Assembly (NCBI GenBank): GCA_001295865.1
Contig: LJHW01000008.1
Coordinates: 1 to 64,000, forward strand
Source of the DNA: a beta proteobacterium AAP65
GTDB lineage: Bacteria > Pseudomonadota > Gammaproteobacteria > Burkholderiales > Burkholderiaceae_C
Reading direction: 5' to 3'
Length of the DNA stretch: 64,000 nucleotides
Position numbers and translations under genes: made by a program. This document shows, piece by piece, positions 35,818-42,930 of the stretch. The notes under the pieces are model-generated. The model ran no database searches. It saw only the letters and a program-made list of their open reading frames with translations, and was not told where the DNA came from. How positions within the stretch are numbered: the first letter of the stretch is position 1; each line of letters starts with the position of its first letter.

Positions 35818-36417
35818 TCAGGCGCTGCGCGGCTTGTTCAGTTGCCAGTCGAGATGGTGGCGCACCGCCGGCCATTCGGCGGCGGTGATGCTGTAGACGG
35901 CGGTGTCGCGCAGGCTGCCATCGGGCAGGCGCTGGTGGGCGCGCAGCACGCCATCGAGCTGCGCGCCCAGGCGTTCGATGGCGCGGCGGCTCTGGGTGTT
36001 CAGCCGGTGGGTGCGGAACTCCACGGCGATGCACTGCAGCTGTTCGAAAGCGTGGCCCAGCAGCAGGCGCTTGGCGTTGGTGTTCAGCGGCGTGCGCTGC
36101 GAAGACGCCGCGTACCAGGTGCTGCCGATCTCCACGCGGCGGTGCACGGCGTCGATGTGCATGTAGGTCGTCATGCCCACGGTGCGGCCGCTGGCATCGA
36201 ACACCGTGAAGGGCAGCATGCTGCCAGCGGCCTGCAAGGCCAGCCGGCGCCGGATCTCGGCAGCCATGCCCTCCGGCGAGGGCACGGCGGTGTACCAGAG
36301 CTGCCACAGCTCACCGTCGCGCGCCGCCTCGCACAAGCCGTCGTGGTGGCTCTCGTGCAGCGGCAGCAGCCGCACGTGCGGGCCGTGCAGTTCGACGGGG
36401 TCGGGCCAGGCCGGCAC
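35818..36417 (-). CDS. GNAT-family N-acetyltransferase (RimJ/RimL-like)
   Basis: This is a 199-residue acetyltransferase of the Acetyltransf_3 type. It has the sequence PVELHGPHVRLLPL at the start, IGSTWYA near residue 98, and the RLNTQSRRAIERLGA motif that in this family contacts acetyl-CoA and the substrate. GTG 36417 is taken as the start because it follows the MoxR stop after two bases. It modifies an amino group on an unknown protein or small molecule. Confidence 0.8.
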   Translation of the reverse strand: MPAWPDPVELHGPHVRLLPLHESHHDGLCEAARDGELWQLWYTAVPSPEGMAAEIRRRLALQAAGSMLPFTVFDASGRTVGMTTYMHIDAVHRRVEIGSTWYAASSQRTPLNTNAKRLLLGHAFEQLQCIAVEFRTHRLNTQSRRAIERLGAQLDGVLRAHQRLPDGSLRDTAVYSITAAEWPAVRHHLDWQLNKPRSA

Positions 36418-36419
36418 GT

Positions 36420-37262
36420 TCAGCGGTTGTGGCGCTGCATGAACACCAGCTTCTCGAACAGGGTCACGTCCTGTTCGTTCTTCAGCAGCGCGCCCACCAG
36501 CGGCGGCACGGCCACCTTGTCATCCTGGCTCTGCAGCGCTTCGAGCGGGATGTCTTCGGCCACCAGCAGCTTCAGCCAGTCGAGCAGCTCGCTGGTGGAG
36601 GGCTTCTTCTTGATGCCCGGCAGGTTGCGCACGTCGTAGAAGGTCTTCAGCGCAGCGGCCAGCAGTTCCTTCTTGAGCTGCGGGAAGTGCACGTCCACGA
36701 TCTGCCGCATGGTGTCGGCATCGGGGAACTTGATGTAGTGGAAGAAGCAGCGGCGCAGGAAGGCGTCGGGCAGTTCCTTCTCGTTGTTGCTGGTGATGAA
36801 GACCAGCGGCCGGTGCTTGGCCTTCACGAGTTCACGCGTCTCGTAGACGTAGAACTCCATGCGGTCGATCTCGCGCAGCAGGTCGTTCGGGAACTCGATG
36901 TCGGCCTTGTCGATTTCATCGATGAGCAGCGCCACCGGCTGCTCGGCCGTGAAGGCCTGCCACAGCACACCCTTGACGATGTAGTTGTGGATGTCCTTGA
37001 CCTTCTCGTCGCCCAGTTGGCTGTCGCGCAGGCGGCTCACCGCGTCGTACTCGTACAGGCCTTGCTGCGCCTTGGTGGTGCTCTTGATGTGCCACTGCAG
37101 CAGCGGCAGGCCCAGGGCACTGGCCACTTCCTCGGCCAGCATGGTCTTGCCGGTGCCGGGTTCGCCCTTGACGAGCAGCGGGCGCTTGAGCGTGGCGGCG
37201 GCGTTCACCGCCAGCATCAGGTCTTGCGTGGCGACGTACTGGCTGGAGCCTTGGAATTTCAT
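36420..37262 (-). CDS. MoxR-family AAA+ ATPase
   Basis: This is a 280-residue ATPase with Walker A GEPGTGKT (about 33-40), Walker B LLIDEIDK and sensor 1 FITSNNEKELPDAFLRRC. It belongs to the MoxR group that partners with CoxE-like VWA proteins. The partner gene is at 32434-33618, separated by a GNAT and an S9 peptidase. It is the first gene of the long minus-strand run to tamB. A TATACT hexamer at 37317-37322 is a likely -10. Confidence 0.9.
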   Translation of the reverse strand: MKFQGSSQYVATQDLMLAVNAAATLKRPLLVKGEPGTGKTMLAEEVASALGLPLLQWHIKSTTKAQQGLYEYDAVSRLRDSQLGDEKVKDIHNYIVKGVLWQAFTAEQPVALLIDEIDKADIEFPNDLLREIDRMEFYVYETRELVKAKHRPLVFITSNNEKELPDAFLRRCFFHYIKFPDADTMRQIVDVHFPQLKKELLAAALKTFYDVRNLPGIKKKPSTSELLDWLKLLVAEDIPLEALQSQDDKVAVPPLVGALLKNEQDVTLFEKLVFMQRHNR

Positions 37263-37316
37263 CGTCGGGGGTGGCTGCGGCGTTCGTCGCGAGGCGCTTC
37301 AGGAAGGGGCGGTTTC

Positions 37317-37322
37317 AGTATA
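37317..37322 (-). promoter_or_regulatory. -10 element of the moxR-tamB unit
   Basis: On the minus strand TATACT lies 54 bases before ATG 37262. It is ten bases from the opposing TATAAT of the cytochrome gene, so the two promoters interleave. The -35 is weak. Confidence 0.5.
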
Positions 37323-37332
37323 AGGGCCCCCC

Positions 37333-37338
37333 TATAAT
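37333..37338 (+). promoter_or_regulatory. Consensus -10 of the cytochrome c gene
   Basis: A perfect TATAAT in an otherwise GC-rich stretch. No strong -35 lies 17 bases upstream (CGGTTT). The transcript would have a leader of about 50-70 bases. Confidence 0.6.
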
Positions 37339-37413
37339 CACCCGCTGCTGTGCGGCTGGCGGCTTTTTTGCCCCCGAGCCGGTGCGGTTCCGATGTACTC
37401 ACCCCTCCTGAAG

Positions 37414-38070
37414 ATGAGCAAAGCGATCACCCTCCTCGCGGCCCTGGCCGGCGCCCTGTCCTTCATGACCGCAGCCCAGGCGCAGGACGCTGCCGCTGGC
37501 GAGAAGAAGGCAGCGATGTGCATCGGCTGCCACGGCATCAAGGGCTACCAGGCCAGCTTCCCCGAAGTGCACAAGGTGCCGATGATCTCGGGCCAGAGCG
37601 CCAAGTACATCGTCGCTTCGCTGCAGGCCTACAAGAAGGGCGAGCGCAAGCACCCCACGATGCGCGGCATCTCCATTTCGCTGACCGACGCCGACATGGC
37701 CGACCTCGGCGCCTACTACGAGAAGCACGGCGCTTCGATGATCAAGCCCGTGGCCGACACGCCCGCGGCGGCGCCATCGGCCGAGGTCGCCGCCCTCCTG
37801 GCCAAGGGCGCTTGCGCCTCTTGCCACGGCGCTAACTACAGCAAGCCCATCGATCCCTCGTACCCGAAGATCGCTGGCCAGCACGCCGATTACCTGGCCG
37901 TGGCGTTGCGCGCCTACGCCACCACCGGCAACCCGCACGTCGGCCGCGGCAACGCCATCATGGCCGGCCAGGTCAAGCAGTTCAAACCGGCCGAGCTGAA
38001 GGCCATGGCGCAGTACATCGGCTCGCTGCCGGGTGAACTGCGCACCGTGCCGCAGCCCAAGTTCCGCTGA
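37414..38070 (+). CDS. Dihaem c4-type cytochrome
   Basis: This is a 218-residue exported protein with a signal peptide cut near AQAQD (residue 24). It has two cytochrome c domains with haem sites CIGCH (residues 36-40) and CASCH (about 140). Methionine ligands may lie in PMISGQ and IMAGQV. Such cytochromes carry electrons to terminal oxidases in the periplasm. An earlier in-frame ATG at 37393 would add seven residues before the signal peptide; 37414 gives a more usual leader, but neither has a good ribosome-binding site. A strong terminator follows. Confidence 0.87.
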   Translation: MSKAITLLAALAGALSFMTAAQAQDAAAGEKKAAMCIGCHGIKGYQASFPEVHKVPMISGQSAKYIVASLQAYKKGERKHPTMRGISISLTDADMADLGAYYEKHGASMIKPVADTPAAAPSAEVAALLAKGACASCHGANYSKPIDPSYPKIAGQHADYLAVALRAYATTGNPHVGRGNAIMAGQVKQFKPAELKAMAQYIGSLPGELRTVPQPKFR

Positions 38071-38090
38071 GGCACAGCGCCCCGAACCCA

Positions 38091-38120
38091 GCCGCCCGGC
38101 GCAAGCCCGGCGGCTTTTTT
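38091..38120 (+). terminator. Rho-independent terminator of the cytochrome gene
   Basis: GCCGCCCGGC and GCCCGGCGGC form a stem of 9 pairs with one C-C mismatch around a GCAA tetraloop, followed directly by TTTTTT. The last T pairs with the stop codon of the convergent EamA gene. Confidence 0.85.
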
Positions 38121-39022
38121 CATGGCGCCGGCGCTGGTGCGCGCGCGGGCAGCTTCAGCAGCCCGGTGGCCAGTGCCGTGCCCAGCAGGATCACGGCGCA
38201 GCCCAGCAGCATCGTGAGCGTGGGCTCTTCGCCCATGAACAGCCAGCCCCAGAGCATGGCGAATCCCGGCACGAGGAAGGTCACCGAAATCGCGTTGGTC
38301 ACCCCGGCGTGGGCGATGAGCCGGAAGTACAGCACGTAGGCCAGCCCCGTGCACAGCAGCGAGAGCAGGGCCGCCGCGCCCCAGGCCGTGGCCGATGGCG
38401 CCACCGCAGGCCAGGCCCACAGCGCCGGCAGCAGCAGCACGGCCGCGGCGCTCATCTGGCTGCCGGCGGCCAGCGCCATCGGGGCCACACCGGCCAGGCG
38501 CCGGCGCGTGTAGTTCGCGGCCAGGCCGTAGAGCACCGTGGCGGCCACGCAGGCGGCCATGCCCAGCGCCGGGCTCATGCCGCTGGCGCCCACCTGCAGC
38601 CCCGCCTTGCCCCAGGCCAGGCCCACCACGCCGGCCACGCCGATGGCCAGGCCCAGCAGGCGCGCGCGGTCGAGCTTCTCGCCCAGCCACACCCAAGCGA
38701 AAAACGCGCCCCAGATCGGCGCCGTGGCGTTGAACACCGCCATCAGCCCGGCGCCCAGCGCCAGCGCGGCCAGGCTGAACAGCACGAAGGGGAACGCCGA
38801 GTTGATCAAGCCCACCACGGCGATGGCGCGCCAGTGCCGGCGCAGCGCCGGCCACTCGCCACGCCACAGCAGCAGCGGCAGCAGCAGCAGGCTGGCGCCG
38901 GCCACGCGCAGCAGCGAGAGCGCCAGCGCGCCGAAGTCGGCCGCGCCCAGGCGCATGAAGAGGAAAGAGCTGCCCCAGATGGCGCCCAGCAGCAGCAACT
39001 CGAGCCGGTCGCGGCCCGTCAT
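38120..39022 (-). CDS. EamA/DMT-family transporter
   Basis: This is a 300-residue inner-membrane protein with ten hydrophobic segments and two EamA repeats. The first starts LLLGAIWGSSFLFMRLG and the second has the ANYTRRRL loop. The ending FMGEEPTLTMLLGCAVILLG is typical. Substrate is unknown; family members export amino acids, metabolites or drugs. ATG 39022 follows ogt by 10 bases with an AAAGGCG ribosome-binding site, so it belongs to the alkylation-repair operon. Confidence 0.85.
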   Translation of the reverse strand: MTGRDRLELLLLGAIWGSSFLFMRLGAADFGALALSLLRVAGASLLLLPLLLWRGEWPALRRHWRAIAVVGLINSAFPFVLFSLAALALGAGLMAVFNATAPIWGAFFAWVWLGEKLDRARLLGLAIGVAGVVGLAWGKAGLQVGASGMSPALGMAACVAATVLYGLAANYTRRRLAGVAPMALAAGSQMSAAAVLLLPALWAWPAVAPSATAWGAAALLSLLCTGLAYVLYFRLIAHAGVTNAISVTFLVPGFAMLWGWLFMGEEPTLTMLLGCAVILLGTALATGLLKLPARAPAPAP

Positions 39023-39032
39023 CTTGCGCCTT

Positions 39033-39527
39033 TCATGCGAGCAGCGCCCCTTCCAGCACCAGCAGCGCCTGTTTGCGCTCCAGCCCGCCTGCATAACCCG
39101 TCAAGCCCCCATCGGCGCCCACCACGCGGTGGCAGGGCACCACGATGCCCAGCGGGTTGCGCCCGATGGCCGCGCCCACGGCCCGCACAGCGGCCGGCTT
39201 GCCCAGCGCCTGGGCCACCGCGCCATAGCTCAGCAGCGCACCGGGCGCGATGCCGCGCAGCACCTGCCACACCGCCTGCTGGAAGGGCGTGCCCGCCGGG
39301 TCCAGCGGCACCGTGAAGGGCGCTTGCGGTGCCTGCCAGTAGGCCTGCAGTTCGCGCGCGGCCTGCTGCAGGTGCGGGTGCTGCGGCTCTTCCGGCGCCG
39401 CCACCTCGTCGGTGCGGTGGGCCTGGCCATCGAACCACACCAGGGCCAGGCCGCGCGCGGTGGCGGCCAGGGTCAGCGGGCCCAGCGGGCTGGGCAGTTG
39501 CATCTGCGCTTCGAGGGGGTGTTTCAT
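39033..39527 (-). CDS. ogt: Methylated-DNA-protein-cysteine methyltransferase
   Basis: This is a 164-residue suicide repair protein that takes alkyl groups from O6-alkylguanine. Acceptor Cys132 is in VVPCHRVV; the helix-turn-helix region includes SYGAVAQALGKPAAVRAVG and the Asn is in IGRNPLG. It lacks an Ada N-terminal domain, which is instead fused to AlkA in the overlapping upstream gene (ATGA). Together they split the adaptive response over two proteins. Confidence 0.93.
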   Translation of the reverse strand: MKHPLEAQMQLPSPLGPLTLAATARGLALVWFDGQAHRTDEVAAPEEPQHPHLQQAARELQAYWQAPQAPFTVPLDPAGTPFQQAVWQVLRGIAPGALLSYGAVAQALGKPAAVRAVGAAIGRNPLGIVVPCHRVVGADGGLTGYAGGLERKQALLVLEGALLA

Positions 39528-40996
39528 CGCGGGCTCTCCAGGGTTTCGACGTGGTGCCACAGGCGCATCACGGCATAGGCGCGCCACGGCCGCCAGGCCT
39601 CGGCCAGCGTGGTGAGGTGTTTCGGGTCGCGCGAGCCCAGCGCGTTCATCAGGCCGATGTCGCTGGCCGGCCAGGCGTCGGGCCAGGCCAGGGCGCGCAG
39701 GGCGATGAGCTGGGCCGTCCAGTCGCCGATGCCGGGCAGGGCGCGCAGCGCGTCCAGCGTGGCCTGCAACGGGGCGTTGCGGTGCAGCTCGATGGCCCCG
39801 CTGGCCACGGCCGCGGCCAGCGCCTGCAGGGCCTTCACACGCTGGCGCACGATGCCCAGCTTGCCCAGCACCTCGGGGTCGGCAGCGGCCAGCGTGGGGG
39901 CGTCGGGGAAGAGCCGGTTCAGCGCCGGGAAGGGCGTTTCCAGGGGCGTGCCGTACCGGTCGACCAGGCGCTGCGTCAGCGTGCGTGCGGCCTTCACCGT
40001 GACCTGCTGGCCCAGCACGATGCGCACCGCGGCCTCGAAGCCGTCCATCGCGCCCGGCAGCCGCGCGCCGGGGCGCAGCGGCAGCGGCAGCAGCGCCATC
40101 ACGGGGTCGATGCGCGCGGGGTCGGCGTCGAGGTCGAAGGTCTGGCGCACACGCTGCATCAGCGCGCCCAGCACCGGCACCAGGCTGGGCGAGGTGCTCA
40201 GCCGCAGCTCGTGGCGCTCGGGCACAAAACGCACGCTCAGCCAGCCCTGCAGGCGCTGGCCCTGGTGCGGCCAGCCCAGCGTGCGCCGCAGCACCAGGCC
40301 ATCGACCTCTTCCACGCCCTGCAGCTGGCGCCGCGCGAAGTGGCCCACGAGGGCCTCCACGTCACACGGCGGCCGCCAGGCCAGGCGCAGGCCTTCGCTG
40401 CGCGCGCTTGTCTGGCCCGTCACGCTGGCCGTGCTTTCCCGGCGAAGCCGGCTGGGCTGGAAACGGTAGTGCTCGGCAAAAGCGGCGTTGAAGCGGCGCA
40501 GGCTGGCGAAGCCGCTGGCCAGCGCCACCTGCGTGACGGGCAGGTCGGTGTCGGTGAGCAACTGCTTGGCCAGCAGCAGGCGCTGCGTGCCCAGGTAGGC
40601 CAGCGGCCCCACGCCATGCGCGGCCTGGAAGATGCGCCGCAGGTGGCGGTCGGTCACGCCCAGGCGGGCGGCCAGCCGCGGCAGCGGCAGGGCCTGGCCG
40701 CTGTGCACGGCGTCTTCGATGAGGCGTGCCGCGCTGTCGGCGAGGCTTCGCGACGAGTCCATCAGTGACAGCCCCGGCGCGATCTCGGGCCGGCACTTCA
40801 TGCAGGGCCGGAAGGCCGCGGCCTCGGCCTGCGCGCGGCTGCCGAAGAAGCGGCAGTTCTCGCGCCTCGGTGTGCGCACGCGGCACACCGGCCGGCAGTA
40901 GATGCCGGTGCTGGTGACGCCAACGAACAGACGCCCGTCGAAACGGGCGTCACGCGCTTTCAGGGCGAGGTAGGCGGCATCGGTGTCCAGGACCAT
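39524..40996 (-). CDS. Ada-AlkA fusion: Ada zinc domain, AraC regulator and 3-methyladenine glycosylase
   Basis: This is a 490-residue protein. Its Ada zinc site has Cys34, Cys38, Cys65 and Cys68, with the same spacing as E. coli Ada Cys38/42/69/72; Cys34 would accept methyl from phosphotriesters. An AraC-type HTH region (about 85-185) has GFASLRRFNAAF. The AlkA part (about 205-490) has the helix-hairpin-helix LPGIGDWTA and catalytic Asp446 in PASDIGLM. It should act as a methylation-activated regulator and as a base-excision glycosylase. It is overlapped by ogt. ATG 40996 is leaderless-like. Confidence 0.9.
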   Translation of the reverse strand: MVLDTDAAYLALKARDARFDGRLFVGVTSTGIYCRPVCRVRTPRRENCRFFGSRAQAEAAAFRPCMKCRPEIAPGLSLMDSSRSLADSAARLIEDAVHSGQALPLPRLAARLGVTDRHLRRIFQAAHGVGPLAYLGTQRLLLAKQLLTDTDLPVTQVALASGFASLRRFNAAFAEHYRFQPSRLRRESTASVTGQTSARSEGLRLAWRPPCDVEALVGHFARRQLQGVEEVDGLVLRRTLGWPHQGQRLQGWLSVRFVPERHELRLSTSPSLVPVLGALMQRVRQTFDLDADPARIDPVMALLPLPLRPGARLPGAMDGFEAAVRIVLGQQVTVKAARTLTQRLVDRYGTPLETPFPALNRLFPDAPTLAAADPEVLGKLGIVRQRVKALQALAAAVASGAIELHRNAPLQATLDALRALPGIGDWTAQLIALRALAWPDAWPASDIGLMNALGSRDPKHLTTLAEAWRPWRAYAVMRLWHHVETLESPR

Positions 40997-41002
40997 GCGG
41001 CC

Positions 41003-41008
41003 ATCATA
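41003..41008 (-). promoter_or_regulatory. -10-like hexamer of the ada-alkA operon, probable leaderless promoter
   Basis: On the minus strand TATGAT is followed by six bases and ATG 40996. No ribosome-binding site or clear -35 is seen; Ada-type activators can compensate for a weak -35. Confidence 0.5.
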
Positions 41009-41075
41009 GGCAGCGCCCGCCGCAGGGCTGGCCGTTTTCGGACCTGTCGATTTTCCGCGGCACGCCCGCGTGGCT

Positions 41076-41402
41076 TCAGTGCACGGCGCGGGCTCGCGCG
41101 ATGGCGCTGGCGGCAGCCTGCTCGGCGGCCAGGGCGGTGTCCAGCGGGTGCAGGCACAGGCCGGCCATCTCGTAGCGCAGGTTCTCGTACAGCTCGGCGG
41201 TGTGCGGCGCGGCCTGCAGCAGGCGGTGCAGGTGCTCGTCGGGGGTCACGTCCACCAGCAGTTCATGCACCCGCTGCGCGACGCTGCGGTACTGCTCGGC
41301 GCTGGCCGAGCTGGGTTGGGCTTCCAGGCGCTCCAGCAGCCCGGCCATGGCGGCCAGGGTGTGCAGGCGGGCGGGCAGGGGGTGGCGGGTGTCGGTGCTC
41401 AT
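41076..41402 (-). CDS. Hypothetical helical protein (108 residues)
   Basis: No family is recognised. The product is mainly alpha-helical with no signal peptide or membrane segment. It has several His residues, and a Leu/Ala core near LHTLAAMAGLLERL and ELYENLRYEMAGLCLHPLD. The codon style matches its neighbours. It lies alone between ada-alkA and the divergent DEAD-box gene. Confidence 0.6.
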   Translation of the reverse strand: MSTDTRHPLPARLHTLAAMAGLLERLEAQPSSASAEQYRSVAQRVHELLVDVTPDEHLHRLLQAAPHTAELYENLRYEMAGLCLHPLDTALAAEQAAASAIARARAVH

Positions 41403-41481
41403 GCTTCCCTACATCGGGATGTGGCGGGCGGATTCAAGGTGCGCCCGTGCGTGGATGGTCGGCCCCGGCCTGGGCGGCGGC

Positions 41482-41487
41482 TATGCT
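41482..41487 (+). promoter_or_regulatory. -10-like hexamer of the DEAD-box gene, probable leaderless promoter
   Basis: TATGCT lies six bases before ATG 41494, with no ribosome-binding site between. Confidence 0.45.
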
Positions 41488-41493
41488 GCCCGC

Positions 41494-42930
41494 ATGACCG
41501 AGACCTCCTTCACGAACCCCGCGCCTGCCGCGGCCGACTTTTCAGGCCTGGGCCTGCCCGCCCCGCTGGTGCGTGCCGCCGCTGCCGCGGGCTGGCGCCA
41601 GCCCAGCCGCGTGCAGGCCGCGGCCCTGCCGGCCGTGCTGGCCGGGCGCGACCTGCTCGTGCGGGCGCCCACCGGCGCCGGCAAGACCGGCGCCTTCCTG
41701 CTGCCGCTGCTGGCCCAGCTCATGGCCGACCCCGCCGCCGCCGAGGCCCGCCCGCGCCGCCTGCATGCGCTGGTGCTGGCGCCCACGCGCGATCTGGCGG
41801 TGCAGACCGCCGCCGCGGCCATGGCGCTGGCGCCGGCCTACAAGACCGTGGCCGCGGTAGGCGGCCTGTCCATCAACCCGCAGATGATGGCGCTGCGCGG
41901 CGGCGCGCACCTGCTCGTGGCCACGCCGGGCCGGCTGCTGGACCTGAGCCGCCAGAACGCCGTGCGCCTGAACGAGCTGGCCGTGCTGGTGCTGGACGAG
42001 GCCGACCGCCTGCTGGAGCCCGCTTTCGCCGACGAAACGCGGCGTGTGCTGCAACTGCTGCCGCGCCAGCGCCAGACCCTGCTGTTCAGCGCCACGCTGC
42101 CCGAGGCCGTGCAAACGCTGGCCGCGGCGGTGCAGCGTGATGCGCTGGTGCTGCAGCTGGCCGATGCCGGCGATGCCAGCGCCGCGCTGGCGCCCGCCGC
42201 GGCAGCTGCCGTCCTGGCCGATGCAGCCCCTGGGGCCGACGAGACTGACCTTGCGGACGAGACCGGCACCGTGGCCTTGCCCGCCACGCTGCGCCAGCGC
42301 GCCGTGTGGGTCGACACGCCCCAGCGCACGCCGCTGCTGCGCCACCTGCTGCGCGCCGAGGGCTGGACACGCACGCTGGTTTTTGTGGCCACGCAGCACG
42401 CCTGCGAGCACGTGGCCGGCAAGCTCGCACGCGCCGGTGTGGCCGCCACGGCCTTCCACGCACAGCTCAGCCCCGGGCGGCGCAACGAGGTGCTGCAGGG
42501 CCTGCAGAGCGGCCGTTTCCAGGTGGTGGTGGCCACCGACGTGGCCGCGCGCGGCCTCGATCTGCCGGGCCTGCAGGCGGTGGTGAACTACGACCTGCCG
42601 CGTTCACCGGCCGACCACGTGCACCGCGTGGGCCGCGCCGCGCGCGCCGGGGCCGAGGGCGTGGCGGTGAGCTTCGTGCTCGCCGATGCGCCGGGCAGCG
42701 AGCGCCATTTCCGCCTGATCGAAAAACGCCAGGGCCAGCGGGTGCCGCGCGAGGGCGTGCCCGGCTTCGAACCCGCGGCGCCGCTGGCCGAGCGGGCCGC
42801 GGCGGCCGCCGCGGTGCCGCAGAACGAAGGCACCGGCGGCATCAAAGGCCAGCGCAAGAGCAAGAAGGACAAGCTGCGTGAGGCCGCGGCGCGTTCGGCC
42901 GCGGTCCACGCGCCGCCTCACCAGCGGTAG
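41494..42930 (+). CDS. DEAD-box RNA helicase (RhlE-like)
   Basis: This is a 478-residue helicase. It has the Q motif region PSRVQAAALP, motif I APTGAGKTG, motif Ia LAPTRDLA, motif II VLDEADRLL, motif III FSATLPE, motif V VATDVAARGLDLPG and motif VI HRVGRAARAG. An insert rich in Ala and Asp (about 225-260) separates the two RecA domains. The C-terminal tail is basic (GQRKSKKDKLREAA). It likely remodels rRNA or mRNA. Its 3' end overlaps the convergent giant autotransporter gene by 13 bases. Confidence 0.9.
   Translation: MTETSFTNPAPAAADFSGLGLPAPLVRAAAAAGWRQPSRVQAAALPAVLAGRDLLVRAPTGAGKTGAFLLPLLAQLMADPAAAEARPRRLHALVLAPTRDLAVQTAAAAMALAPAYKTVAAVGGLSINPQMMALRGGAHLLVATPGRLLDLSRQNAVRLNELAVLVLDEADRLLEPAFADETRRVLQLLPRQRQTLLFSATLPEAVQTLAAAVQRDALVLQLADAGDASAALAPAAAAAVLADAAPGADETDLADETGTVALPATLRQRAVWVDTPQRTPLLRHLLRAEGWTRTLVFVATQHACEHVAGKLARAGVAATAFHAQLSPGRRNEVLQGLQSGRFQVVVATDVAARGLDLPGLQAVVNYDLPRSPADHVHRVGRAARAGAEGVAVSFVLADAPGSERHFRLIEKRQGQRVPREGVPGFEPAAPLAERAAAAAAVPQNEGTGGIKGQRKSKKDKLREAAARSAAVHAPPHQR

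Noticed and set aside
41044..41075. Inverted GC stretch near CCGCGGCACGCCCGCG as a regulator site
   Set aside because: Short and typical of the base composition; no matching protein or symmetry.
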